A stretch of DNA of 64,000 nt. Source: Enterobacteriaceae bacterium UBA5654. GTDB lineage: Bacteria > Pseudomonadota > Gammaproteobacteria > Enterobacterales > Enterobacteriaceae. The notes under the pieces are model-generated. The model did not search any database. It was given only the letters and a program-made list of their open reading frames with translations, and was not told where the DNA came from. The stretch lies in contig DIJC01000014.1 of assembly GCA_002421005.1 (NCBI GenBank), forward strand, positions 6,782 to 70,781, in the 5' to 3' direction. Position 1 is the stretch's first letter; the number at the start of each line of letters is the position of its first letter. Positions 48,689 to 58,171 of the stretch are shown here, in pieces. The position numbers and the translations under genes were made by a program.

Positions 48689-49251
48689 ACAAGCAAAGAA
48701 AGATTGTTCCGGTAGCTAACGACTTATTGTTGCATTCAATGCATCAATAGAAGTTTATAATCCAGCGTCAACATTCATAGTAGAATGAACCCGAACCGGT
48801 GGGCGATCCCGCCCTGTAGTTGTTTCATTGGCTGTCCGCTTTTCGCTCTTTGCAGACAAAAGCCCTGCTTGTGTTGGGCCACGCTAAGTCATCTGTTTTG
48901 CCCCATTCATGTCCCTTTCCATAACCGGGCGGGCATTCTCTTTCGTGCGATGGATAAAAAACGTCACGACGCCGACGACGTTAACTTCGTCCAACACCTC
49001 ACCCTCACCAACAATCGGGATCTCGCTATACGCGCGATGCGTTCAATGCTCAGTGGATGAAAGCCAAAAAGGCTGCTGCTGAAAAGTTTCCGGTCTTCGA
49101 TTTTCAGTTCACTTTTCATGACCCCAAAGCACAAGGGATTTCAGATCTAAAAGGTTCACTGAACGATAAAGAGAAATATCAGGGCATAAAAACGTGTCAC
49201 AAACGGCTCGCTATAACAGGAAAGTTTCGATCGTACCGGTGATCGGAGGGC
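48689..49251. other. island right-end region without an assignable gene
   Basis: About 560 bases hold a partial dispersed repeat (48833-48857) and apparent coding debris. From about 49014 one frame reads RDAFNAQWMKAKKAAAEKFPVF, then DFQFTFHDPKAQGISDLKGS, with no clear start and no family I can name. TTCACTGAACGA (from 49154) also occurs near 38663, so the direct repeat may extend this far. No integrase is seen. Confidence 0.35.
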
Positions 49252-49436
49252 AGTAATGCCCTCTTCATATGGCGAAGCTGAATGGCGAAAATATGGTGAA
49301 ACGAAAAAAAGCACAAAAAAACCACCCGAAGGTGGTTTCACGACACTGCTTATTGCTTTGATTATTCTACTTGTTTCCCATGGTGCCCGGGGCGGGACTT
49401 GAACCCGCACAGCGCGAACGCCGAGGGATTTTAAAT
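49252..49436. repeat. right direct repeat of the leuZ island (attachment-site copy)
   Basis: This is the partner of 38724-38910. It covers the tRNA operon's 3' flank, its terminator and the 3' part of leuZ up to the anticodon. The junction in the anticodon region is where many tRNA-targeting integrases cross over. Confidence 0.88.
49315..49338 (-). terminator. terminator of the glyW-cysT-leuZ tRNA operon
   Basis: AAACCACC-CGAA-GGTGGTTT forms an 8-bp stem with a tetraloop, followed by a run of U on the minus strand. It lies 43 bases beyond leuZ. The left repeat carries the same hairpin at 38794-38813. Confidence 0.85.
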
Positions 49437-49467
49437 CCCTTGTGTCTACCGATTTCACCACCCGGGC
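49381..49467 (-). tRNA. leuZ: tRNA-Leu (TAA anticodon)
   Basis: This is an 87-base class II tRNA starting GCCCGGGTGGTG and ending GCCCCGGGCACCA, with CCA encoded. The anticodon loop reads TTTAAAA, giving UAA. The long variable arm CGGCGTTCGCG fits leucine. It matches E. coli leuZ with few changes. It is the last gene of the tRNA operon and the target site of the neighbouring island. Confidence 0.97.
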
Positions 49468-49479
49468 GCGGGAAAAAAT

Positions 49480-49553
49480 TGGAGGCGCGTTCCGGAGTCG
49501 AACCGGACTAGACGGATTTGCAATCCGCTACATAACCGCTTTGCTAACGCGCC
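49480..49553 (-). tRNA. cysT: tRNA-Cys (GCA anticodon)
   Basis: This is a 74-base tRNA with acceptor GGCGCGT/ACGCGCC, TTGCAAA anticodon loop (GCA), GGTTCGACTCC T-arm and encoded CCA. It lies between glyW and leuZ as in E. coli. Confidence 0.97.
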
Positions 49554-49591
49554 AAAACTGCTTAACACCCGCAACTGCCGATGTTTTTAAC

Positions 49592-49667
<76 letters not shown>

Positions 49668-49813
49668 AGTATCAAGCTTTTAATCACTTGATTTTATTAC
49701 CGTCCGGCATTCTTAGCTGCCGTTCGATGCGTTGCATTCTACTTACCTGACGCACTGAGTCAACGATATTTTTCGCAACCGTAGATCGTTTGCTGAAATT
49801 TACGGCGAAACGA

Positions 49814-50362
49814 TCACGGTTCAAGCAAATCGCTGCGTGCGGCATTCAGGTATTGCAGCATCGACCATAACGTCAGTACCGCCGCCACGAAGAACAGCGC
49901 GATGCCTGCCCAGGTCACCCACTCGTTCGGACGCCACAGCAGCCACACCAGTGCCACCATCTGGGCGGTGGTTTTGACTTTACCGATCCATGAGACCGCG
50001 ACGTTGCTGCGTTTGCCCAGCTCCGCCATCCACTCACGCAGCGCAGAAATGATAATCTCACGGGCGATCATGGTTGCCGCAGGCAGCGTGACCCACCAGC
50101 TATGATAGTGCTCCGCCACCAGCACCATCGCAATGGCGACCAGCACTTTATCGGCAACCGGGTCGAGAAACGCGCCAAATCGCGTGCTTTGATTCCAGCG
50201 GCGGGCGAGAAAACCGTCGAACCAGTCGGTCACCGCCGCAACGAGAAAAATCAGCGCACAGGCAAACGGTGCCCAGACGAACGGAAGATAAAACGCGAGC
50301 ACGAAAAAAGGAATCAGGATCACGCGAAACAATGTAAGCAACGTAGGGATATTAAATTGCAT
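49814..50362 (-). CDS. pgsA: phosphatidylglycerophosphate synthase PgsA
   Basis: PgsA makes phosphatidylglycerophosphate from CDP-diacylglycerol and glycerol 3-phosphate in the inner membrane. There are 182 residues, the E. coli length, with the CDP-alcohol phosphotransferase signature as [20 protein letters not shown], then LDPVADK, and about four to five membrane helices. The start is the ATG opening [10 protein letters not shown], as in E. coli. An ATG 19 codons earlier is not conserved. It lies 57 bases after uvrC. Confidence 0.96.
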   Translation of the reverse strand: MQFNIPTLLTLFRVILIPFFVLAFYLPFVWAPFACALIFLVAAVTDWFDGFLARRWNQSTRFGAFLDPVADKVLVAIAMVLVAEHYHSWWVTLPAATMIAREIIISALREWMAELGKRSNVAVSWIGKVKTTAQMVALVWLLWRPNEWVTWAGIALFFVAAVLTLWSMLQYLNAARSDLLEP

Positions 50363-50419
50363 AGTGACAGGTAACTGTTTGTTGTTAGTAAAAATTAGCC
50401 CTATGTTGCTACAGAGCAC

Positions 50420-52252
50420 CTAATGTTTCAACGAGTAGAAGATCTTTTCTGCCAGACCTTGCGATATACCCGGTACTTTTGCGATCTCTTCGACGCTTGC
50501 ATTCTGCAACCCTTGCAAACCGCCCATGTATTTTAGCAGCATCTGTCGGCGCTTCGGTCCCACGCCTTCAATTGTTTCCAGCGAGCTGGTGTTTTTGACT
50601 TTAGCGCGTTTTTTCCGGTGGCCGCTAATCGCATGATCGTGCGAGTCATCGCGGATATGCTGGATCACATGCAGCGCCGGGGAATCCGGCGGCAGGTTGA
50701 ATCCCTCCCCTTCCGGCTCAAAGAACAGCGTTTCCAGCCCGGCTTTACGGTCAGTGCCTTTCGCAACGCCCAGCAGGATCGGATGATGCTTATCCCAGGT
50801 CACGTCAAGTTCAGCAAATACCGCTTTAGCCTGACCAAGCTGGCCTTTACCGCCATCAATCAGGATCACGTCCGGGATTTTACTTTCTTCAATCGCCTTA
50901 CCGTAGCGGCGGCGTAAAACCTGGTTCATGGCCGCATAGTCATCGCCCGGCGTAATGCCGGTGATGTTGTAGCGTCGGTATTCCGCGCGCAGGGGGCCAT
51001 TGCTGTCAAATACCACGCAGGAGGCAACGGTCTGCTCGCCCATCGTATGGCTGATGTCGAAACACTCCATCCTTCTGACTTCAGGCAGTTTGAGCACCTC
51101 TGCCAGCGCCGCCAGCCGCTGATGGATGGTGGACTGCTGCGACAGCCTGGTGGACAGCGCCGTGGCCGCATTGGTCCGCGCCAGCTTCAGATAGCGTGCG
51201 CGGTCGCCGCGCGGTTTAGTCTGAACGTTCACGCGCCGCCCGGCAAGCGTCGTCAGCGACTCTTCCAGCAGGGTTTTATCGCTCAGATTAAAGTCGAGCA
51301 GGATCTCGCCCGGCAGCGTGCGCATCTGACTACCCTGCAGGTAAAACTGGCCGACAAAGGTTTCCACCACTTCGCCCAGTTCCGTCCCGCCTGGAATTTT
51401 AGGATAGTAGCTGCGGCTACCCAGCACTTTCCCTTGACGGATGAACAGGACGTGTACGCAAGCCATACCCGCGTCAAAAGCAACGCCGATCACATCGAGA
51501 TCGTCGCCGTTGTTGGAGACGAACTGTTTCTCCGTCACCCTGCGCACCGCCTGAATTTGATCGCGGATGCGTGCCGCCTCTTCAAAATTGAGATTCTGGC
51601 TGGCCTGCTCCATCCGCCCGATGAGCTGGGTCAGGACCTGATCGTCTTTCCCGGCAAGAAACAGGCGCACGTATCCGACCTGCTGCGCGTATTCTTCTTC
51701 ACTCACCAGGCCTTCAACGCACGGCCCCAGGCAACGCCCGATTTGATATTGCAGGCACGGGCGCGAGCGGTTGCGATACACGCTGTTCTCGCACTGGCGA
51801 ACGGGGAAAATCTTTTGCAGCAGCGCCAGGGTTTCACGCACGGCATAGCCGTTGGGAAACGGGCCAAAATATTCGCCTTTGGCATGTTTTGCGCCACGGT
51901 GAATCGCCAGTCGCGGATGGGTATCGCCGCTAAGAAAAATAAACGGGTAAGACTTATCATCACGCAGTAAAACGTTATAGCGTGGCTGATAAAGCTTGAT
52001 GTAGTTGTGTTCGAGCAGCAGCGCCTCGGTTTCCGTATGGGTTACCGTCACGTCTATCTGCGCAATAAGGGCGACCAGTGCTTCCGTTTTACGCGAGGAA
52101 AGATTGCCACGGAAGTAGCTGGACAGGCGTTTTTTCAGGTCTTTGGCTTTACCCACATAGATAACGGTACCGCCAGCATCATACATGCGATAAACGCCGG
52201 GCTGGCTGGTAACCGTTTTCAGAAAAGCTTTTGAATCAAACACATCACTCAC
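50420..52252 (-). CDS. uvrC: excinuclease ABC subunit UvrC
   Basis: UvrC makes both incisions in nucleotide excision repair. It has 610 residues like E. coli UvrC. An N-terminal GIY-YIG nuclease ([24 protein letters not shown]) is followed by a Cys cluster ([16 protein letters not shown]), a UVR helix pair binding UvrB (about 205-240), an RNase H-like nuclease (about 380-540) and a C-terminal tandem helix-hairpin-helix ([17 protein letters not shown] ... [13 protein letters not shown]). The start is GTG, overlapping the uvrY stop as GTGA, the classic uvrY-uvrC coupling. Confidence 0.97.
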   Translation of the reverse strand: MSDVFDSKAFLKTVTSQPGVYRMYDAGGTVIYVGKAKDLKKRLSSYFRGNLSSRKTEALVALIAQIDVTVTHTETEALLLEHNYIKLYQPRYNVLLRDDKSYPFIFLSGDTHPRLAIHRGAKHAKGEYFGPFPNGYAVRETLALLQKIFPVRQCENSVYRNRSRPCLQYQIGRCLGPCVEGLVSEEEYAQQVGYVRLFLAGKDDQVLTQLIGRMEQASQNLNFEEAARIRDQIQAVRRVTEKQFVSNNGDDLDVIGVAFDAGMACVHVLFIRQGKVLGSRSYYPKIPGGTELGEVVETFVGQFYLQGSQMRTLPGEILLDFNLSDKTLLEESLTTLAGRRVNVQTKPRGDRARYLKLARTNAATALSTRLSQQSTIHQRLAALAEVLKLPEVRRMECFDISHTMGEQTVASCVVFDSNGPLRAEYRRYNITGITPGDDYAAMNQVLRRRYGKAIEESKIPDVILIDGGKGQLGQAKAVFAELDVTWDKHHPILLGVAKGTDRKAGLETLFFEPEGEGFNLPPDSPALHVIQHIRDDSHDHAISGHRKKRAKVKNTSSLETIEGVGPKRRQMLLKYMGGLQGLQNASVEEIAKVPGISQGLAEKIFYSLKH

Positions 52253-52905
52253 AGATTTGCTAACGACTCCGCATTACACAGGCCATGGCGGATTGCCAGA
52301 TGAGTCAGCTCGACATCGCCGTGAATGTTTAATTTGCTAAACATCCGGTAGCGATAGCTGTTCACCGTTTTAGGACTGAGATTCAGTTGCTCTGAGATCT
52401 CATTGACCTTCTGACCTTTGGTAATCATCAGCATAATCTGCAATTCGCGTTCAGACAAACTGGCAAAGGGAGAATCGGTGGTTTCAGGCTCAATCTGACT
52501 TAGCGCCATTTGTTGAGCAATGTCTGAAGCGATATAACGCTGACCTGAAAAGACTGAACGAATGGCGCTGACCACTTCCTGTGGAGCCGCTCCTTTAGTC
52601 AGATATCCCGCCGCACCCGCCTGCATGACTTTGGCGGGCAGTGGGTTTTCAGTATGCACGGTGAGCATGATGACTTTGGTATCTACGCAGGCGCGGGCGA
52701 TTTTGCGCGTCGCCTCCAGCCCACCGATGCCGGGCATGTTCATATCCATGAGCACCACGTCGACGGCGTTGGCCCGACACCATTTTACGGCATCCTCACC
52801 GCAACAGGCTTCGCCGACTACTTTTATACCCTTAATATCTTCAAGAATGCGTCGTATCCCTGCGCGCACCAGCTCGTGGTCATCAACAAGAAAAACGTTG
52901 ATCAA
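52249..52905 (-). CDS. uvrY: response regulator UvrY (BarA partner)
   Basis: UvrY is phosphorylated by BarA in response to short-chain acids and activates csrB/csrC, relieving CsrA control of metabolism and motility. The 218-residue NarL-family regulator has an N-terminal receiver with phospho-acceptor Asp54 ([10 protein letters not shown]) and a C-terminal LuxR-type HTH ([43 protein letters not shown]). It is cotranscribed with uvrC by a four-base overlap. Confidence 0.97.
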   Translation of the reverse strand: MINVFLVDDHELVRAGIRRILEDIKGIKVVGEACCGEDAVKWCRANAVDVVLMDMNMPGIGGLEATRKIARACVDTKVIMLTVHTENPLPAKVMQAGAAGYLTKGAAPQEVVSAIRSVFSGQRYIASDIAQQMALSQIEPETTDSPFASLSERELQIMLMITKGQKVNEISEQLNLSPKTVNSYRYRMFSKLNIHGDVELTHLAIRHGLCNAESLANL

Positions 52906-53332
52906 AGGAATAATCTCCTGAAAAGGGATAACGCGACAAACAACAAATTACCCATATATTAACGGTTTTCAGACTAACATTGAAACGCAAAAATGGCGGA
53001 GATAAGATTTTGCTCGCGTTTTTGTTAATTAAAGAGCGCTTCAGGCACGGCGCAAGCCTGGGATGACGGTAGGCGGCTGAGTTTTTTTCATCTTCGGTTT
53101 AATAAGATGAAAAATAGTGAAGCAGACATGTAACATTAATTAACGCAATGAGAACAAAAAAACAATTATTAGATACCCTGTTTAAACTTGCCGACGGTGT
53201 ACTTATTCGTCACTGCCGTCCGGTTGGCGATCAAAAAACAACCACTCCATTTTTCGCCCCGGCTTGTGATATACTCCGCCGCCTTTGCTTTTAACGTCGC
53301 GCCAGCGCGCAGGAATCACACGAGGAAAATAA
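52906..53332. promoter_or_regulatory. divergent uvrY/yecF promoter region
   Basis: These 427 non-coding bases hold the uvrY promoter on the minus strand and, on the plus strand, an extended -10 TGATATACT (53267-53275) 58 bases before yecF. Nothing else is assigned; I see no convincing small RNA gene. Confidence 0.45.
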
Positions 53333-53557
53333 ATGAGCGCACCCGATTTTTCCACTTCTGAGAATACTCAGCAACTGGCTTTGGAAGTCTCCTGTCTGAA
53401 GGCGATGCTTACGCTAATGCTACAGGCGATGGGACAGGCCGATGCAGGCCGTGTGGTCCTGAAGATGGAACGGCAAATCGCCGAAATTGAAGACCCGAAT
53501 CTGGCCGCTATTTTCACCAGTACGGTTAAGCAGATTAAACAGGGTTACCGTCAGTAG
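53333..53557 (+). CDS. yecF: DUF2594 protein YecF
   Basis: This is a 74-residue small helical protein, the length of E. coli YecF, sharing [24 protein letters not shown] and the end VKQIKQxYRQ. Function is unknown. Its own promoter is divergent from uvrY, and it converges on sdiA. CACGAGGAAAATAA gives a good ribosome site. Confidence 0.92.
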   Translation: MSAPDFSTSENTQQLALEVSCLKAMLTLMLQAMGQADAGRVVLKMERQIAEIEDPNLAAIFTSTVKQIKQGYRQ

Positions 53558-53563
53558 CAGGTT

Positions 53564-53595
53564 AACCGGCTGAGAGCCTGGCTCAAAGCCGGTTT
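53564..53595. terminator. bidirectional terminator between yecF and sdiA
   Basis: AACCGGCT and AGCCGGTT form an 8-bp stem that encloses a second small stem (GAGCC/GGCTC). It is seven bases past the yecF stop, with TTT following on the plus strand. Confidence 0.7.
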
Positions 53596-53626
53596 GACGT
53601 CTGGCACGCAGAACGAAGGTGTTTGT

Positions 53627-54349
53627 TCAGATCACTCCAATCGCCACGGCATAACAGGCAATTTGCGTTTTATTCGGCGCGTTGAATTTGCGCTGCATGT
53701 TCTTCTGATGGAAGTTGACCGTATTTTCGGAAATAGACAAAATCATGGCGATTTCTGCGGAGGTTTTCCCCTCCGCTGTCCACTTCAGGATCTCCAGCTC
53801 ACGCTTGCTGAACTTCATCTCCGGCGACATCACCATATCGTCGTTAAGACGCAGCAGCGCTTCGGTGCTCAGCTCAATTAAAATCCGCAGCCGCAGTTCA
53901 ATCTCATCGTCGCTCACCACTTTATCGTTCGGATACTGGCTGGAGACGGACAGAAAACCGGTCGCATGATTAGGCATCATCGCGCACTGGGTAATGCCTT
54001 TACGCAGACCATGATCGCGCGCGGCATCCCACAGGTTCATGGCGTCGCTGAACAGGTCATCGTTCCAGCTCAGACACCCGTGCTGATAATTGTGGGTTTT
54101 GAGTACCGGATCGATGGCGAAATAGTTCTCTGCCTGGTAATGCTTCAGCCAGGACGCCGGATAACTCCCGTGGAGTGTTATTTTAGGTCGGGTAAAAGGC
54201 ACAGGATGCCTTACACACAGCGCAAAGTAATCGAATTGCAGCCACTGTGTTTGTTGTTGCAGAAGGTTATAAACCTCTTCTGCCGCTGTCACCGTCTGAA
54301 AACGATGCAGCATTTCCCGCCGCCACGCAAAAAAGTCATTCTCCCTCAT
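53627..54349 (-). CDS. sdiA: quorum-sensing LuxR-type regulator SdiA
   Basis: SdiA detects acyl-homoserine lactones made by other species; no luxI-type synthase is visible here. The 240-residue protein has an autoinducer-binding domain (about 20-165) with the conserved Trp, Tyr and Asp in SWLKHYQAENYFAIDPVL, and a C-terminal HTH (FSKRELEILKWTAEGKTSAEIAMILSISENTVNFHQKNMQRKFNAPNK) nearly identical to E. coli. The ligand domain is more diverged than the HTH. Confidence 0.94.
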   Translation of the reverse strand: MRENDFFAWRREMLHRFQTVTAAEEVYNLLQQQTQWLQFDYFALCVRHPVPFTRPKITLHGSYPASWLKHYQAENYFAIDPVLKTHNYQHGCLSWNDDLFSDAMNLWDAARDHGLRKGITQCAMMPNHATGFLSVSSQYPNDKVVSDDEIELRLRILIELSTEALLRLNDDMVMSPEMKFSKRELEILKWTAEGKTSAEIAMILSISENTVNFHQKNMQRKFNAPNKTQIACYAVAIGVI

Positions 54350-54761
54350 AACTGCTAATAATTCCCCTGCACATCAATAATTATTATGAATAATCTAACC
54401 TAACACATAAATCTTATTTATAAATATAAAATATCAGTTCCGTCTCAATAAACGGAGCGGCAAACGGAGGCCATCGTGGTTAATGAAAGCAAAATGCGCG
54501 GGATGATTGATATTTCAGCGTAAATGCCAAACGGGTGAAAGGATAATCTTATACGCAGAGGGGTTATGCGCTTAACGTTAATCCATCAGTCAGACTTAAG
54601 TTAAATTTTCATTCGAAGGGTGATAACCCAAACGCGATCCTTTGCAATCGTCTTCAGGCAATCTGCAAGCCAACCCGTTGTATATAAAAGTAAAGATCGT
54701 TAATTTACATCGCTAAATAAGCCACGCGCATCCGCTGCCCTGTGGATGCGCGGGAGAGAGC
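54350..54761 (-). promoter_or_regulatory. sdiA upstream region
   Basis: These 412 bases, AT-rich next to sdiA, contain the sdiA promoter and, at the other end, the terminator of the tcy operon. I find no clear operator or RNA gene in the rest. Confidence 0.45.
54725..54752 (-). terminator. terminator after tcyN
   Basis: CGCGCATCC and GGATGCGCG form a perfect 9-bp stem with a 10-base loop, ten bases past the tcyN stop. The minus-strand tail is GTGGCTTATTT, only moderately U-rich. Confidence 0.65.
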
Positions 54762-55514
54762 CTAACGGCTGAGGAATTTTTCGAGGAACTGCCGGGTGCG
54801 CGGCTGTTGCGGGGCGGTAAACAGCGTTTTTGCGTCGCCCTGCTCAACGATGCGTCCCTGATCCATAAAGATCGCCCGGTCCGCCACGTCGCGGGCGAAG
54901 CTCATTTCGTGGGTCACAATCACCATGGTGCGCTTCTCCAGCGCCAGCTGGCGGATGGTGTTCAGTACTTCTCCCACCAGTTCAGGATCGAGCGCCGACG
55001 TAGGCTCGTCAAAGAGGATCACATCCGGGCGCATCGCCAGCGCGCGGGCAATCGCTACCCTTTGCTGTTGCCCACCGGAAAGCCGTTTCGGGTAGCTGTT
55101 TTCTTTACCCACCAGTCCGACCTTCTCCAGCAGCTGCCGGGCGCGAGCGGTGGCTTCCTGTTTGTTTTCACCTTTGACGATCACCGGGCCTTCGATGATA
55201 TTTTCCAGCACGGTGCGATGCGGAAACAGATTAAAGCTCTGGAAGACAAAGCCCACATGCTGGCGCAGACGGCGAATATTATCCTTTTGCTTGCCGAGCG
55301 CACGCGCGGTGTCAACGGTAATATCGCCCACCCGGATGGTGCCGCCCTCTGGCTGCTCCAGCAGGTTGATACTGCGCAGCAGAGTGGTTTTACCGGAGCC
55401 GCTGGGACCGATAATCGCCACTACTTCCCCCTCTTCCACCTCAAGGTCGATACCGTGCAGCACCGTTTGCCCGTGAAATTTTTTCAGCAAATTTTTGACT
55501 TCAATGGCGCTCAT
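54762..55514 (-). CDS. tcyN: L-cystine ABC transporter ATPase TcyN
   Basis: This ATPase of the cystine/cysteine importer, formerly YecC, has 250 residues. It carries Walker A GPSGSGKTT, Q-loop FVFQSFNLFPHRTVLENI, signature LSGGQQQRVAIARAL and Walker B VILFDEPTSALD, all intact. The start is ATG in MSAIEVKNLLKKF, overlapping the tcyL stop by four bases. The frame is open far upstream through tcyL but that is a shadow. Confidence 0.95.
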   Translation of the reverse strand: MSAIEVKNLLKKFHGQTVLHGIDLEVEEGEVVAIIGPSGSGKTTLLRSINLLEQPEGGTIRVGDITVDTARALGKQKDNIRRLRQHVGFVFQSFNLFPHRTVLENIIEGPVIVKGENKQEATARARQLLEKVGLVGKENSYPKRLSGGQQQRVAIARALAMRPDVILFDEPTSALDPELVGEVLNTIRQLALEKRTMVIVTHEMSFARDVADRAIFMDQGRIVEQGDAKTLFTAPQQPRTRQFLEKFLSR

Positions 55515-56179
55515 TTTGGATCTCGCTCCTGACGGTTTAACCGATGCTCGAAGTGGTTTTGCAGGCTGGACAGCACCGTCGCCATCACCCAGTAAATCAG
55601 CGATGCCGCCAGATACATAGTGAACACCTCCAGCGTGCGCGAGGTAATCAGCTGTGCCTGACGGAACAGTTCCGGCACCTGGATCGTCGCGGCCAGAGAG
55701 GTGTCTTTCACCAGGCTGATAAAGCTGTTGCCCAGCGGCGGCAGCGCCACCCGCGCCGCCTGCGGTAAAATCGCCCGCCGCAGGGTCTGGTAAGGCGTCA
55801 TGCCGATACTGGCGGCTGCTTCCCACTGCCCTTTGTCGATAGACGAGATAGCCGCACGCAGCGTTTCAGACGTATACGCTGCGGTATTCAGGGATAAACC
55901 AATCATCGCCGCCGGGATCGGATCCAGCTCAATGCCAAACTGCGGCAGCCCGTAATAAATCATAAACAGCTGGGCAATCAGCGGCGTGCCGCGAAAAATG
56001 GAGATATAAAAGCGGGCCAGCCAGCGCACCACTCGCAGCGGCGACATGCGCATTAACGCGAGGATAAAGCCCAGCAGCAGGCCGAAAAACATTCCGCCAA
56101 TACTCAGTTGCAGGGTAAAGACCGCCCCCCGCAGCAGGAAAGGGGCGGAATCGACGATCAGTTGTAGACTCTCTTGCAT
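55511..56179 (-). CDS. tcyL: L-cystine ABC transporter permease TcyL
   Basis: This inner-membrane permease of the cystine importer, formerly YecS, has 222 residues, five hydrophobic helices and the HisM-type EAA motif (EAAASIGMTPYQTLRRAILPQAARVALPPLGN). It lies 20 bases after dcyD, so cystine uptake and D-cysteine breakdown are cotranscribed. Confidence 0.95.
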   Translation of the reverse strand: MQESLQLIVDSAPFLLRGAVFTLQLSIGGMFFGLLLGFILALMRMSPLRVVRWLARFYISIFRGTPLIAQLFMIYYGLPQFGIELDPIPAAMIGLSLNTAAYTSETLRAAISSIDKGQWEAAASIGMTPYQTLRRAILPQAARVALPPLGNSFISLVKDTSLAATIQVPELFRQAQLITSRTLEVFTMYLAASLIYWVMATVLSSLQNHFEHRLNRQERDPK

Positions 56180-56199
56180 TATGGTCAGTAGCCTGATGG

Positions 56200-57186
56200 T
56201 TAGACGTGCGGATGATAGGCGAACAGCGCAGGCGCGCCGCCGGTATGAACAAATAAGATCGGGCCATCATCCCTGAAGCGGTTCTGGCTGATGCCGTCAA
56301 TCAGGCCCGCCATCGCTTTGCCGGTATAAACCGGGTCCAGTAAAATCCCTTCCAGCTGCGCCAGCAGCTTGACCGCTTCCTGACCTGCTTCATTCGGCGT
56401 GCCGTAGCCGGGAGCAAAATAATCATCCCAGAGCGTAATTTGCGCCGAGGCGGTCAGTTCCAGACTTTGCGCGATGGCCTGCTGCAGCGTAACCACCTTA
56501 GGCAATTGATCGGCGATTTTACGTGACACCGTCACTCCAATCAGTTCGGCTTCCGGCATTAATTGCTCCAGCCCCACCGCCAGCCCGGCGTGGGTTCCTG
56601 CGCTGCCGGAAGCCACCACCACCGACGAGATGTTGACCGCGCCTTCGCACTGCTGGGCGATTTCCAGCGCGCTCTCCACATACCCCAGCGCACCCAACGC
56701 ATTAGAGCCGCCAACCGGAACACTATAAGGACGAAAGCCCTGCGCTTCGAGGCGGGTCGCCAGCTCGCTAAGCTGCTGGTCAGGGTTATCCAGGGCGTCG
56801 CACATTTCCACCTGTACGTTAAACAGATCCAGCAGCAGCCGGTTGCCGTTTGTCAGATAATTTTCCGCGCGGGTGCCAATCGGATTTTCCAGCAGCGCCA
56901 CGCAGTGCAGACCTAATTTTGCCGCCACCGCCGCCGTCTGACGAACGTGGTTTGACTGGATCGCGCCTGCGGTGATGAGGGTATCAGCCCCTTCGCGCAG
57001 CGCATCTGCCGCCAGGAACTCCAGCTTGCGCAGTTTATTACCGCCCATCGCCATCGGGGTGACGTCATCGCGCTTAATGAAAATTTCGCGTCCCAGGTGA
57101 TCGGACAGACGCGGCAGGTATTCCAGCGGCGTGGGCGCGCCGATCAGTTCCAGACGGGGAAAGCGGGTTAAGTTATGCAGAGACAT
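56200..57186 (-). CDS. dcyD: D-cysteine desulfhydrase DcyD
   Basis: DcyD degrades D-cysteine to pyruvate, ammonia and sulfide. This 328-residue PLP enzyme of the ACC-deaminase family has E. coli length. PLP-binding Lys51 is in [14 protein letters not shown], the SNHVRQTAA motif follows, and the phosphate loop is [22 protein letters not shown] lies upstream of the ATG. It sits between tcyJ, from which a terminator separates it, and tcyL. Confidence 0.95.
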   Translation of the reverse strand: MSLHNLTRFPRLELIGAPTPLEYLPRLSDHLGREIFIKRDDVTPMAMGGNKLRKLEFLAADALREGADTLITAGAIQSNHVRQTAAVAAKLGLHCVALLENPIGTRAENYLTNGNRLLLDLFNVQVEMCDALDNPDQQLSELATRLEAQGFRPYSVPVGGSNALGALGYVESALEIAQQCEGAVNISSVVVASGSAGTHAGLAVGLEQLMPEAELIGVTVSRKIADQLPKVVTLQQAIAQSLELTASAQITLWDDYFAPGYGTPNEAGQEAVKLLAQLEGILLDPVYTGKAMAGLIDGISQNRFRDDGPILFVHTGGAPALFAYHPHV

Positions 57187-57236
57187 GTAACCTCCTGACG
57201 AATTTCTTTTTATTATGCACGCTGCGGGCGAGAAAT

Positions 57237-57263
57237 AAAAAAAAGGCGCTGGTATCAGCGCCT
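57237..57263 (-). terminator. rho-independent terminator after tcyJ
   Basis: AGGCGCTG-GTAT-CAGCGCCT, an 8-bp stem with a tetraloop, is followed by eight U residues on the minus strand, 20 bases past the tcyJ stop. Partial read-through would feed dcyD-tcyL-tcyN. Confidence 0.92.
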
Positions 57264-57283
57264 CATTGTGGATCGGTGCAGGC

Positions 57284-58084
57284 TTATTGAGTCACGTCAG
57301 CGCCGAACCATTTTTCGGAGAGCGCTTTCAGGCTGCCGTCTTTCTGCATATCGGCAATCGCACCATCCACCGCTTTCAGCAGGTCGTCGTTGCCTTTACG
57401 CAGCGCCACGCCCGCTTCCTGACGGGAGAAGGCTTCGCCGGTCACCGCCAGCGTATTGTTGGTTTTCTTCACCAGATCCAGCGCTGCCAGACGGTCGACC
57501 AGAATGGCGTCAATACGGCCTACGCGCAGATCCTGGTATTTTGTCGGATCGTCATCGTAGGTGCGGATATCCACGCCCTGTACGTTCTGACGCAGCCATT
57601 CTTCATAGTTACTGCCGAGGCCCACGCCCACTTTTTTGCCTTTCAGGTCTGCCGCGCTTTTGATCTGCGCTTCAGCGCCCTTCTTCACCAGCGCCTGAAT
57701 ACCGGAGATGGTGTACGGCGTGGAGAAATCGTATTTCTTTTTGCGCTCGTCGGAGATGGTGACCTGGTTAATCACCACATCAATACGTTTGGAGTCCAGC
57801 GAGGCCAGCATACCGTCCCATTTGGTCGGCTTGAGGGACGCTTTCACGCCCAGATGCTGCGCCAGCTGTTCGGCAAATTCCACTTCAAAACCGGTCAGTT
57901 TGCCGTCATCCCCCTGAAAGCTGAACGGCGGATAGGTGCCTTCCAGCCCTACCAGCAGGGTGCCGCGTTCTTTGACTTTATTCAGCAAACCCTCATCGGC
58001 GAAGGTTTTCGCGCTAACGCCTGCCATCAATGCTACAGCCATCGCGCCCATCAGCGCCTGACGACCCAGAAGTGCTAGTTTCAT
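57284..58084 (-). CDS. tcyJ: L-cystine-binding periplasmic protein TcyJ (FliY)
   Basis: This is the receptor of the cystine importer. There are 266 residues, with a signal peptide (about 1-29, AGVSAKTFA) and an SBP_bac_3 domain beginning [29 protein letters not shown]. It matches E. coli TcyJ/FliY. It lies downstream of fliZ (87 bases), as in E. coli, where it can be read from the fliAZ promoter. Confidence 0.95.
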   Translation of the reverse strand: MKLALLGRQALMGAMAVALMAGVSAKTFADEGLLNKVKERGTLLVGLEGTYPPFSFQGDDGKLTGFEVEFAEQLAQHLGVKASLKPTKWDGMLASLDSKRIDVVINQVTISDERKKKYDFSTPYTISGIQALVKKGAEAQIKSAADLKGKKVGVGLGSNYEEWLRQNVQGVDIRTYDDDPTKYQDLRVGRIDAILVDRLAALDLVKKTNNTLAVTGEAFSRQEAGVALRKGNDDLLKAVDGAIADMQKDGSLKALSEKWFGADVTQ

Positions 58085-58171
58085 ATTTGCCCCAAAAATA
58101 GAAAAAACTGATTGTAATGTAAGGCGTTAGCGTTTAATCGCAAATACCTGTCCGCTACAACTTATTCACTT

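Noticed and set aside
48785..49060. 91-codon Cys-rich frame at the island's right end
   Set aside because: It covers a dispersed-repeat copy and intergenic DNA; composition is unlike a real protein and no ribosome site precedes it.
38600..49380. Prophage at leuZ
   Set aside because: Flanking repeats fit integration, but no integrase, repressor, capsid or lysis gene can be recognised between them, so only an island is claimed.
51047..51970. Open frame of about 300 codons opposite uvrC
   Set aside because: Antisense to a fully conserved uvrC; composition is that of a complementary-strand shadow.
57266..58078. Open frame of 270 codons opposite tcyJ
   Set aside because: It mirrors the tcyJ frame almost exactly and has no family features.
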